DNA from: Janthinobacterium sp051380735
GTDB taxonomy: Bacteria; Pseudomonadota; Gammaproteobacteria; Burkholderiales; Burkholderiaceae_D
Length of the DNA stretch: 64,000 nucleotides
Direction: 5' to 3'
Assembly: GCF_051380735.1 (NCBI RefSeq)
Contig: NZ_JBNYXQ010000003.1
Span: forward strand, 248,001 to 312,000
In this document: piece by piece, positions 7,204-15,332 of the stretch
Layout of the letters: each line of letters begins with the position of its first letter
Position numbering within the stretch: the stretch's first letter is position 1
Translations under genes and position numbers: made by a program
The notes under the pieces: model-generated
What the model saw: the letters and a program-made list of their open reading frames with translations, nothing else
What the model was told of the DNA's origin: nothing
The model's database searches: none

Positions 7204-10017
7204 TCAGTCCTTTTGATTGAATACTTCAACACCAGCCAGGTGCATGGCGTCGCGTTCCAGCAGATCGCTCTTGCCCTCGGCATCACTGTGTCCGTCAAGC
7301 GCCGAGCCATCACCCAATTTGATTTCAAACGGCGATTGCGGTGCCAGTTGCGGCTCGTGCTGGTTATCGTCAGCTTCATACTCAAACACGAACTGCTGAT
7401 CAGCCTTGCCCTCCGTAAAGCCCGGCAATTGCGCTTCCATGCTCTGCGCTTCGCCGAACGCAAAACTGGGCGCGTTGAACTTCAGTGGCGAGTCGCTGCC
7501 CAGCGTAATGCCGTCGGCGATGCGGATAAAGGCACCGTGCCTGGAGATCAACACGATCTCATCGGCCATGGCGGTGATCTTGCCCTCGCTGGCCGTCAGC
7601 TTCAGGTTCTTGCCAGCATTGATGTCGGTATCGTCGTGCTGGCTCTGCAGCAGCAACTTGCCATGGTGGGCGATCGCGCGCAGGCCGTCGGCATGGGCAA
7701 ACAGGGAAATACCCTTGCCCGCGTTGACGCTGCAACGTTGCCCGGCCACCCATTGCAGATGCTGCTGCGCTACCGTATCGATATTGCTGGCGGCATAGCT
7801 GATAATGGCTTTGGAGCTGGCAAAGCTGATGCCGGCCGGCGCGCTGACGGCGATCAAAGGTGCGCCACCGGGCGGCGTGCGCGGCTCGGTGTTGCTGGCG
7901 CCTTCCCAGCTTTTCAGATCCTGCTGCAACTCTTGCTGCGCCTGCTCTTCAGGCTGGCCGCCGTCATGGCTGGCGGCATACTTGCCCAGCGAGCGGAACA
8001 ACTGCAAACAGTTTTCCATCAGCGCCAGCGTTTCGCTGCGCGCCATCTGTCCGCCTTCGCCATCAAGCCGCTGCCAGGCCGACAACAACATGCCCTTGCC
8101 GGCGCGCAGCGCCAGTTGCTCGTCGGTGCGTAGTTCCGCTCCTTCACCGCGCGCCGCAGTGCTGACTTTGCCCCGCTCCTGCGTCAGCCAGCCCAGGTTG
8201 AGTTGGGAAGCGCCATGATCACTGGCAAGCTGGGCACTGATCTGCCCAGGCATGTCATCAAAGCGCAGGCGATTCCCGCGAGCGCCCTTGATCTCGCGGC
8301 TTTTCATGCCCGACAAATAGCGGTTGCCAGGCAGTTCACCCGACTGGCTCAAGGCAATCGGCTGCGCATCATGGTTATACAGTTGGCCAACGATGACGGG
8401 CAGGTCCGGGTCGCCGCCTGGAAACGCCAGCAAGACTTCGCTGCCCACCCGCGGCAAACCGAGGAAACCGCACTGGCGGCCGCTGCCCGGTCCATTGCCG
8501 GCCCAGCTGGACGCCACCCGCACCCAGGCCGAATCGGCATCGGTATCGCCCGCGCCAGTGCCCCGCGCATGTTGATGGTCAATCAGGCGAGTGGCAGGAA
8601 AACGCACCTTGACGCGGCCATGCGCATCGCAATGGACCTCTTCCTTCGCCGGCCCCACCACAACCGCGCTTTGCATGGGCAGCGGCGGCAGGTCGGTACG
8701 GGGATCATAGGCCGGCACGATGGGCACGCCACGCCGCACCGCCGTCAAGGCGACATGCATGCGCATGGGGCCTTGCGCCACCATGGCGTCGGCATCGCGT
8801 TGCAGCTGCGCATCGCCCTCTTGCAGCCAGCGGTTGCGCTCAAACAAGCGCCGCACGCGCGCGGCCAGCGCCTTCGGCAGATTGTTCTGTGCCGCCACTT
8901 GCAGCGAGGTGACGACAAAGTCGCGTTCAAGCGCGGGCAAGCGGTCGATATCGGGATGGCACAGCAAGGTAAAATATTCGCCCGCACACAGGTCGCGCAC
9001 GCTGCCTTCGGCATGGAAACAATGGCTGGCGTAATCGTGACGCTGCATCGCCAGCATGCCCAGATGACACAGTGCTTCATGGTCCGAGGCGCCCGTTTGC
9101 GCCGTGCGCGGGGGCAATACCAGGTAATCGTCGAGGGTGGCGGCCAGTGCATTGCCGTGCATGCCGGCCGTCAGCTCGGCCGACATGAAGGCACGTGAGC
9201 GCGGATGTTCCTCGTTCCAGCGGTGACGGGTAACCTTTTCCGCTTGCAAGGTGTGCACTTCGCTCCAGGCACTCAGGGTATCGCGCTCTTCGGTGGCGCG
9301 TTCTGCATGGTAGCGCACGCTGCCCGCCGCACTCTGCCGCAGGCCATCGGCATGGTTGAACAGCACCAGGGTATGCGACGGCGCCACCGGCGCATGAACC
9401 GGGCCTGGGTTGCCGGCGCGAAAAAACCAGCCCACTCCGCTGCGCGCCAGCAAGCGGCGCACAAAGGCCGCATCGGACTCGTTATGCTGCATCACGAATT
9501 CGCGCTGCGGATAGCTTTCCGCTTCAAAGAAATCCGCATACACATACTGGAAGGCATGGGCCAGGACGCTGTTGCTGCGTATCCATTCGTCCAGCAGCAG
9601 CTGGACGATCTCGATATCGCTCTGGCGGCGAAACACGCGCGTATTGATGCGCTTTTCCATGACGGAAAATACATCGGTGAATACCAGCTGATAACTGGCC
9701 AGGCCACCGTCGCTGTCGCCGGCACTGGCCTCGGTGACGATGCCGCACACACTGCACAGCTCACCGCGATCGGTAACGATATCGAGCGCGGCGGGCAGCC
9801 CCACCAGGCTGGCCAGCGGCAAGCCGCCATGGTGCGACACGCAGAGCATGCGATACGCGATGCCGCCGCATATGGCTTGCCGGCCAAACACGGTCTGCGG
9901 TATCAACGCACCCGCCGGCAGCCCGGGCGTGGACGCCAGGCGCAAATGCAGGGGGCGGTGTTCGCCCGATAAGTGATCCGGCTGCCAATCCGCAGAAAAG
10001 TCATCATCGCCATCCAT
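7204..10017 (-). CDS. vgrG: Type VI secretion spike protein VgrG with C-terminal TTR-like extension
   Basis: This is a 937-residue VgrG. The N-terminal gp27-like part runs through FVMQHNESDAAFVRRLLARSGVGWFFRAG. It is followed by the gp5-like OB region (DAHGRVKVRFP, WVRVASSWAGNG, GFLGLPRVGSEVLLAFPGGDPDLPVIVGQLYN), then a DUF2345 beta-helix. The last 70 residues, with PFEIKLGDGSALDGHSDAEG, resemble the transthyretin-like extension that docks Tle effectors. The ATG at 10017 is chosen because GGGAGG lies 5-10 bases upstream; in-frame starts at 10059 and a TTG at 10074 lack such a site. It is the first gene of the effector row, and 141 bp separate it from a divergent nucleoside hydrolase gene. No sheath, baseplate or ClpV genes are nearby. 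Confidence 0.96.
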   Translation of the reverse strand: MDGDDDFSADWQPDHLSGEHRPLHLRLASTPGLPAGALIPQTVFGRQAICGGIAYRMLCVSHHGGLPLASLVGLPAALDIVTDRGELCSVCGIVTEASAGDSDGGLASYQLVFTDVFSVMEKRINTRVFRRQSDIEIVQLLLDEWIRSNSVLAHAFQYVYADFFEAESYPQREFVMQHNESDAAFVRRLLARSGVGWFFRAGNPGPVHAPVAPSHTLVLFNHADGLRQSAAGSVRYHAERATEERDTLSAWSEVHTLQAEKVTRHRWNEEHPRSRAFMSAELTAGMHGNALAATLDDYLVLPPRTAQTGASDHEALCHLGMLAMQRHDYASHCFHAEGSVRDLCAGEYFTLLCHPDIDRLPALERDFVVTSLQVAAQNNLPKALAARVRRLFERNRWLQEGDAQLQRDADAMVAQGPMRMHVALTAVRRGVPIVPAYDPRTDLPPLPMQSAVVVGPAKEEVHCDAHGRVKVRFPATRLIDHQHARGTGAGDTDADSAWVRVASSWAGNGPGSGRQCGFLGLPRVGSEVLLAFPGGDPDLPVIVGQLYNHDAQPIALSQSGELPGNRYLSGMKSREIKGARGNRLRFDDMPGQISAQLASDHGASQLNLGWLTQERGKVSTAARGEGAELRTDEQLALRAGKGMLLSAWQRLDGEGGQMARSETLALMENCLQLFRSLGKYAASHDGGQPEEQAQQELQQDLKSWEGASNTEPRTPPGGAPLIAVSAPAGISFASSKAIISYAASNIDTVAQQHLQWVAGQRCSVNAGKGISLFAHADGLRAIAHHGKLLLQSQHDDTDINAGKNLKLTASEGKITAMADEIVLISRHGAFIRIADGITLGSDSPLKFNAPSFAFGEAQSMEAQLPGFTEGKADQQFVFEYEADDNQHEPQLAPQSPFEIKLGDGSALDGHSDAEGKSDLLERDAMHLAGVEVFNQKD

Positions 10018-10158
10018 CGCCGCCTCCCGTTCACGCCTCAGAGAAAACGACAATGCCATGGAAGGCACAGGCAATTCTTGATTCTTAGCAACTGATCACG
10101 CACCGGCCCCGGCACGCTGCTAAAATCGCCGCTGTTCCTCTACTCTTCCAGGTTCGCC

Positions 10159-11148
10159 ATGTCTTGTTATTCCTCGCTGCTGCGCCGCATGGCCGTGCTA
10201 CCGGTTTTCCTGGCCGGCTCGCTGTTGGCCGGTCCCGCCAGCGCCGCACCAGCCGCGCTGCCGGCACCCCATAAAGTCATCGTCGACATGGATATCGGCG
10301 ACGATATCGACGACGCCTTTGCCCTGGCCCTGCTGCTGCAAAGTCCCGATATCGAGATTATCGGCATCACCACGGCCTGGGGCGACACGGCCTTGCGCAC
10401 GCACTTGCTGGAGCGTTTTCTGCGTGAAACAGGCCATGCGGGCATACCCGTGGCGCAAGGCGCGGCCACCGCCAACCCTACGCCATTTACCCAGGCGCGC
10501 TATGCGCTGCGCGGGCAGGCGCCAGCGAAGGCGCCGGAAGACGCCGCCAGTTTTATTGTGCGCGAAGTGGCGCGCCAGCCGGGCCAGGTCACCTTGCTGG
10601 CACTGGGGCCGTTGACGAATATAGGCGCCGCCATCGCCCGCGACAAGGCCGCGTTTGGCAAAGTGAAACAGGTGGTGATGATGGGCGGCTCGGTGCGGGC
10701 CGGCTACCGCAAGTCGCAATATGTGCCGGTGCGCCCGGCCGACAAGGAATACAACATCGTCTCCGATATTGCCGGTGCGCAGGCGCTGTTCAACACTGGC
10801 GTGCCGATCGTCATGATGCCGCTCGACTCGACCCAGATCCGCCTTGACGAAGTCGAGCGCAACGCCATCTTCGGCCACGGCTCGCCGCTGACCGACGCCG
10901 TCACCCTGCTCTACCATCAATGGATAGACAGCTACCAGCCCTGGTCGAGCAATATGCCGTCGCTGTTCGACGTGGTGCCCGTTACCTGGCTGATCGATCC
11001 GGCCAGCTGCCCCACCACCCCGCTTCGCATTGCTGTCACCGACGACGGCTTTACGCGCGAAGTGGCAGGCCAGCCCAACGCCCAGGTCTGCCTGGCGTCA
11101 AGCCAGCCGCGCTTTTTCGACATTGTCATGCAGCGGCTGCTGAAATAA
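10159..11148 (+). CDS. Periplasmic inosine-uridine-type nucleoside hydrolase
   Basis: This 329-residue enzyme cleaves the N-glycosidic bond of nucleosides to give base and ribose. After a signal peptide (residues 1-29, ending ASAAPA) comes the family hallmark VIVDMDIGDDIDDAFAL, whose Asp cluster binds Ca2+. It is followed by LLALGPLTNIGAAI and VVMMGGSV, and by EYNIVSDIAGAQALF, which carries the conserved Asn/Asp region. The signal peptide places it in the periplasm, so it likely serves nucleoside salvage from outside. It is divergent from vgrG and ends 2 bp before the DUF1493 gene on the other strand. Substrate preference is not visible. Confidence 0.92.
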   Translation: MSCYSSLLRRMAVLPVFLAGSLLAGPASAAPAALPAPHKVIVDMDIGDDIDDAFALALLLQSPDIEIIGITTAWGDTALRTHLLERFLRETGHAGIPVAQGAATANPTPFTQARYALRGQAPAKAPEDAASFIVREVARQPGQVTLLALGPLTNIGAAIARDKAAFGKVKQVVMMGGSVRAGYRKSQYVPVRPADKEYNIVSDIAGAQALFNTGVPIVMMPLDSTQIRLDEVERNAIFGHGSPLTDAVTLLYHQWIDSYQPWSSNMPSLFDVVPVTWLIDPASCPTTPLRIAVTDDGFTREVAGQPNAQVCLASSQPRFFDIVMQRLLK

Positions 11149-11150
11149 TG

Positions 11151-11498
11151 TCAGCCAGGTTCGCCACTTCGGTCCTGGCGCGCCGCGATCACCTGATGTA
11201 GTTGCCCCACTGTCAAGGCCATGACCTTTTCCTTGCGAAACAGCGCCAGCGGATTCCAGCCTTCGCCATGAAACAGGAATTGATCCAGTTCCAGCCCGAA
11301 GGCCTCGCGCAGCGTGCCATCGCTGCCCGCAAACGAAACATCAAACGCCTGCTCCAGGTCTGCCAGCAGGTCGCAGCCATCATCGCCGGTAATGCCCAGG
11401 TCATCTTCGAGCACGGTGGCGCCGGTGATCATGACATGCTCGCGTAGCGACTGGCTGGCGCGGATGGCGCGCACGACGTTGTCAAAGGTGGCGATCAT
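11151..11498 (-). CDS. DUF1493 family protein (acyl-carrier-like)
   Basis: This is a 115-residue soluble protein matching DUF1493, a family with an acyl-carrier-protein-like fold. The diagnostic stretch is TVLEDDLGITGDDGCDLLADLEQAFDVSF. The usual carrier Ser is not obvious, and the motif has DDG instead. It overlaps the upstream SUKH-like gene by 4 bp (ATGA), so the two are translationally coupled. The function of DUF1493 proteins is not established. Confidence 0.8.
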   Translation of the reverse strand: MIATFDNVVRAIRASQSLREHVMITGATVLEDDLGITGDDGCDLLADLEQAFDVSFAGSDGTLREAFGLELDQFLFHGEGWNPLALFRKEKVMALTVGQLHQVIAARQDRSGEPG

Positions 11499-11932
11499 GC
11501 AGGCAGCGCGAAATAATGGTGCAAAAAATCATTGAAGGTCGGCCACTGCGGCGCCAATCGACCTTCCCTGAAATCCTGCAATTCGGTGCCCAGCGACACG
11601 CCCAGCACCTGGCCCGTGCCGCGATGATAAAAGTAACCACTGCCGCCTTCAAAACTGTCGAGCGGCAAATACTGCTGCGGCAGCCCCAGGGTCTCGTGGC
11701 AGCTTTTGATGGCCAGTGCATAGTCGGTGTTTTTGGCAAACCAGCAGACCTGGTACAGTTCCTTGCCCTGCCGGATAAACGTCGGGCCGTCCTCCACGTG
11801 CAGGCAAAACTGCCCGAATGCCGAGCCGGCGTCCACACCGAGGCGCTGCAATTCAATCGCATAGTCGGCGCTGGCCTCGTCATACCACCAGCCTTGCTGC
11901 CTGAAAAAGTCGGTCAATTTTTGGTTTAGCAT
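11495..11932 (-). CDS. SMI1/KNR4 (SUKH)-like protein
   Basis: This is a 145-residue soluble protein. The second half (FEGGSGYFYHRGTGQVLGVSLGTELQDF, then PQWPTFNDFLHHYF) resembles the strand-turn and C-terminal helix of SUKH/SMI1-KNR4 proteins, many of which are immunity factors for polymorphic toxins. A GTG at 11938 lies two codons upstream of the ATG at 11932; the ATG is preferred but the difference is small. The gene is coupled to the DUF1493 gene by a 4-bp overlap. No toxin gene is adjacent, so an immunity role is speculative. Confidence 0.72.
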   Translation of the reverse strand: MLNQKLTDFFRQQGWWYDEASADYAIELQRLGVDAGSAFGQFCLHVEDGPTFIRQGKELYQVCWFAKNTDYALAIKSCHETLGLPQQYLPLDSFEGGSGYFYHRGTGQVLGVSLGTELQDFREGRLAPQWPTFNDFLHHYFALPA

Positions 11933-12121
11933 AGTCACTCACACTGATTGAATCATGATGGCACAGGCATTGTATCGTTGACCTTTTGCTCAGGCGAACA
12001 CGGTACAAAGCACGCGCAAGCGACACCGCCGGCCACGATCCGGACTTAACGTTTACTCAAGGGTGGGAAATGCGTATGCTACGGATGGCAGTTCCTCCCA
12101 TAAAATACATAAAAGAGACAC

Positions 12122-13411
12122 ATGGCTTCCACTGATATTGCGTCCGCACGCCCCCTGACCCAACAGGACTACAAAACACTGTCGCTGGCCGCCCTGGGCG
12201 GTGCGCTGGAATTCTACGATTTCATCATCTTCGTCTTCTTCGCCAACGCGATTGGCCAGTTGTTCTTTCCAGCGGAAATGCCGGACTGGCTGCGCCTGCT
12301 GCAAACCTTCGGCATCTTTGCCGCCGGTTACGTGGTGCGTCCGCTGGGCGGCATCGTGATGGCCCACTTTGGCGACTTGCTGGGCCGCAAGCGCATGTTT
12401 ACCCTGTCGATCCTGTTGATGGCCGTGCCGACCCTGCTGATCGGCCTGCTGCCGACCTACGCCGTGATCGGCCTGGCCGCGCCGCTGCTGCTGTTGCTGA
12501 TGCGCATATTGCAGGGCGCCGCCGTCGGTGGCGAAGTGCCGGGCGCCTGGGTGTTTGTGTCGGAACACGTGCCGAGCCGCTACACGGGGCTGGCCTGCGG
12601 CATTCTGACGGCAGGCCTGACGGTCGGCATCTTGCTCGGTTCGCTGGTGGCAACCGGCTTAAACACTGTATATACCCCGGCCGAAGTGCTGGACGGCGCC
12701 TGGCGCTACCCCTTCCTGCTGGGCGGCGTGTTCGGCTTTGGCGCCATGTATCTGCGCCGCTGGCTGCATGAAACGCCGGTATTTGCAGAAATGCAGCAGC
12801 GCAAGGCGCTGGCCACCGAAATGCCCTTGAAATCCGTGCTGCGCAGCCATCGCGGCGCCGTTGCGGTGTCCGTTTTGCTGACCTGGATGCTGTCGGCCGG
12901 CATCGTGGTGGTGATCTTGATGACGCCGGCCCTGCTGCAAAAAATCCACCATATCGATGCGCGCACCACCCTGGTGGCCAATACTTGCGCCACCTTGTGC
13001 CTGGCATTCGGCTGCGTGCTTGCTGGCTGGCTGGCAGACCGCCTGGGGCCCAAACCGGTGCTCCTGGCCGGCTCGCTGCTGCTGGCCATCGCGACCTACA
13101 TCTTTTACACCACCGTCGGCAGCCGCCCCGACCTGCTGCTGCCGCTGTACGCGATCACGGGCCTGTGCGTGGGTGTGGTTGGCGCCGTGCCTTGCGTGCT
13201 GGTACAGGCTTTCCCGGCGCAGGTACGCTTTTCGGGATTGTCGTTTTCATACAACATCTCGTATGCGATTTTTGGCGGTCTGACACCGGTCGTCGTAACC
13301 CTGATGCTTAAGAACAATGTGCTGGGCCCGGCCTATTATGTGATTGGCGTATGCGTGATCGGCATGCTGACGGCCCTGTTCATTAAAAACGGCAAGCAGA
13401 CACACCATTGA
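12122..13411 (+). CDS. MFS transporter, metabolite:H+ symporter (MHS) family
   Basis: This is a 429-residue inner-membrane protein with about 12 hydrophobic segments. The N-terminal stretch LGGALEFYDFIIFVFFANAIGQLFFP is the signature first helix of MHS-family symporters (ProP, ShiA, citrate and dicarboxylate carriers). The loop 2-3 motif appears as GDLLGRKRMF and the loop 8-9 copy as GWLADRLGPKPVL. TM4-5 contains RILQGAAVGGEVPGAWVFVSEHVP. The substrate, probably a carboxylate or compatible solute, cannot be deduced. It precedes a diguanylate cyclase gene by 67 bp. Confidence 0.9.
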   Translation: MASTDIASARPLTQQDYKTLSLAALGGALEFYDFIIFVFFANAIGQLFFPAEMPDWLRLLQTFGIFAAGYVVRPLGGIVMAHFGDLLGRKRMFTLSILLMAVPTLLIGLLPTYAVIGLAAPLLLLLMRILQGAAVGGEVPGAWVFVSEHVPSRYTGLACGILTAGLTVGILLGSLVATGLNTVYTPAEVLDGAWRYPFLLGGVFGFGAMYLRRWLHETPVFAEMQQRKALATEMPLKSVLRSHRGAVAVSVLLTWMLSAGIVVVILMTPALLQKIHHIDARTTLVANTCATLCLAFGCVLAGWLADRLGPKPVLLAGSLLLAIATYIFYTTVGSRPDLLLPLYAITGLCVGVVGAVPCVLVQAFPAQVRFSGLSFSYNISYAIFGGLTPVVVTLMLKNNVLGPAYYVIGVCVIGMLTALFIKNGKQTHH

Positions 13412-13478
13412 CCGTCCATCACCCAGGCTGGTCGTGACAGGCTCGCCTGCCGACCAGCTTACTTACACAGGTGGCGTC

Positions 13479-15020
13479 ATGCAGCATAGCAAACAACCAC
13501 CGTCCCTATTGCGCAAGCAGCAACGCTCCATGCGCACGCTGATGAGCATGGCGCTGGCCTGCATCTGCGTGGCCTTGATGGCGGCAACCGCCTGGATCGT
13601 CTGGTCGTCTTACCAGACCCGCCTGCGCGAAGCTGGCATCGCCACCGAAAACATGGCGCGCACGCTTGCCTCACAGGCCAATACCGCCATCAAGATTGCC
13701 GACGTAATGCTCGATGACATCGTCGAACGTTCCGAGCGCGACGGCAGCAGTGGCCAGGCCGCCCAGCGCCTTGGCGCACACATGGTGCATCTGACCGAAA
13801 GAGTGCCTGAAATCCATGGCCTGTTCCTGTATGACGAGACCGGTGCATGGAAAGCCACCTCGCTGGGCGTGCCCTTCAAGGGCGACAATTCAGACCGCAA
13901 CTATTTTATTTTTCACAAAACCCATCCGCACAGCGCCACCCTGATCAGCGCGCCCGTGCGCAGCCGCTCGACCGGCCACTGGATCATTCCGGTCTCGCGC
14001 AGGATAGACCATGCCGACGGCAGCTTTGCCGGCGTGGCGCTGGCCACCTTGCGGCTGGACTCGTTCGAGCGCGTGTTCGACAGCCTGGACCTGGGCCGCT
14101 CGGGCACCGTGTTCTTTGCGCTGGAAAACGGCACCCTGATCTATCGGCGCCCGTTCCAGGAAAAACTGATCGGCACCGATTTATCGTCAGGCGCGGTGAT
14201 GCGCAGCTACCGCGAAAAGAGCCAGACCGGCACGCTGATGCTGGTGGCGAAAATTGACGGCATCGAGCGCCTGTACAGCTACCGGCGCCTGGACAGCTAC
14301 CCGATTATCGTGTCGGCGGCGCTGTCGAAGCAGGACATTTTTTGGCCGTGGAGACTGGCCAGCGCGCAGATCCTGGGCGCCGCCCTGTGCGCCATCGCCA
14401 CGCTGATATGGTTCTTCCGCAAGCTGATGCGCCAGGCCACGATGCGCGACCAGGTTGAAATGCAATTGCGCGCGGCCAGCCAGGAACTGGAACAAGCCAA
14501 TGCCGATCTGAAAACCATGGCCTGGAAAGACGGCCTGACCGGCTTGGCCAATCGCCGCGCATTCGACGGCAAGCTGGAACGCGAAAGCCGGCGCGCCCGA
14601 CGCGACGGGCAGCCCTTGTCGCTGATACTCCTGGACGTCGATTACTTCAAGAAATTCAACGATGCCTACGGCCATGTGGCCGGCGACGACTGCCTGCAGA
14701 CCATCGCCAGGGCAGTAGCCAGCAGCGCCGCCCGTGGCGAAGACCTGGTCGCCCGTTATGGCGGCGAAGAGTTTGCGGTTATCCTGCCCGGCACCGACAG
14801 CGCCGGCGCCGCGCTGGTGGCCGAAGCCGTGCGCCAGACGGTATTGGCGCTGGGCATCGTGCACGCCGGCAGCCCGATCGGCCTGGTAACGGTCAGCCTC
14901 GGCGTGGCCACCACCAGCGATGGTGACTATCACGATGCCAGTTCAACGCAATTGCTGCAGCGCGCTGACGCCCTGCTGTATCGCTCGAAGAGCGCCGGGC
15001 GCAACCGGGCCAGCGCTTGA
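13479..15020 (+). CDS. Membrane diguanylate cyclase with periplasmic Cache-type sensor
   Basis: This 513-residue enzyme makes cyclic di-GMP from two GTP. A first membrane helix (about residues 20-43) is followed by a periplasmic sensor of dCache type (LFLYDETGAWKATS, GDNSDRNYFIFHK, GVALATLRLDSFE). A second membrane helix, a short coiled linker and a GGDEF domain follow, with the active-site loop written GGEEF (RYGGEEFAVILPG). A typical RxxD inhibitory site just before the loop is not obvious. The ATG at 13479 is chosen for its AGGTGG site; a GTG at 13434 would add 15 residues without one. The ligand of the sensor is unknown. Confidence 0.92.
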   Translation: MQHSKQPPSLLRKQQRSMRTLMSMALACICVALMAATAWIVWSSYQTRLREAGIATENMARTLASQANTAIKIADVMLDDIVERSERDGSSGQAAQRLGAHMVHLTERVPEIHGLFLYDETGAWKATSLGVPFKGDNSDRNYFIFHKTHPHSATLISAPVRSRSTGHWIIPVSRRIDHADGSFAGVALATLRLDSFERVFDSLDLGRSGTVFFALENGTLIYRRPFQEKLIGTDLSSGAVMRSYREKSQTGTLMLVAKIDGIERLYSYRRLDSYPIIVSAALSKQDIFWPWRLASAQILGAALCAIATLIWFFRKLMRQATMRDQVEMQLRAASQELEQANADLKTMAWKDGLTGLANRRAFDGKLERESRRARRDGQPLSLILLDVDYFKKFNDAYGHVAGDDCLQTIARAVASSAARGEDLVARYGGEEFAVILPGTDSAGAALVAEAVRQTVLALGIVHAGSPIGLVTVSLGVATTSDGDYHDASSTQLLQRADALLYRSKSAGRNRASA

Positions 15021-15332
15021 CCATACAATTGCCCGCCTGGTTGCTGCATAATCGCTGCAGTGCACCAAAATCCGAAACCCTATTTCACATTGCGAAATAG
15101 CGCTGGTGCAGCGCCTGCCTCAAGCGTCTCGCTTTTTGAAAATTCATTCCACATCCCGAAATTTTATAATCAAGTCATTGAAAAACAAGGATAAAATTTA
15201 AGTTATATGTCTTATATAAGACTTGATGAACTTCATAAAAATGGCCTACTATTTAGTCATGCAGTTTGCTTCAACAAGACGCGGCGGCACACTCGACGAT
15301 TTTCTTACTTCGCTTTTTTTCAGGAGATTCAC
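15021..15332. promoter_or_regulatory. AT-rich upstream region of aceA
   Basis: This is a 312-bp non-coding region between the diguanylate cyclase and isocitrate lyase genes. Bases 15150-15260 are strikingly AT-rich against the GC-rich surroundings and contain several TATAAT-like hexamers (for example TTTATAAT near 15162 and TTATATAAG near 15212). It is the natural place for the aceA promoter and operators. The ribosome binding site CAGGAG lies 7 bases before the aceA ATG. No specific regulator site was recognised. Confidence 0.45.

Noticed and set aside
10018..10074. Longer vgrG starts at ATG 10059 and TTG 10074
   Set aside because: ATG 10017 has GGGAGG at ideal spacing; the upstream codons give an unconserved basic stretch.
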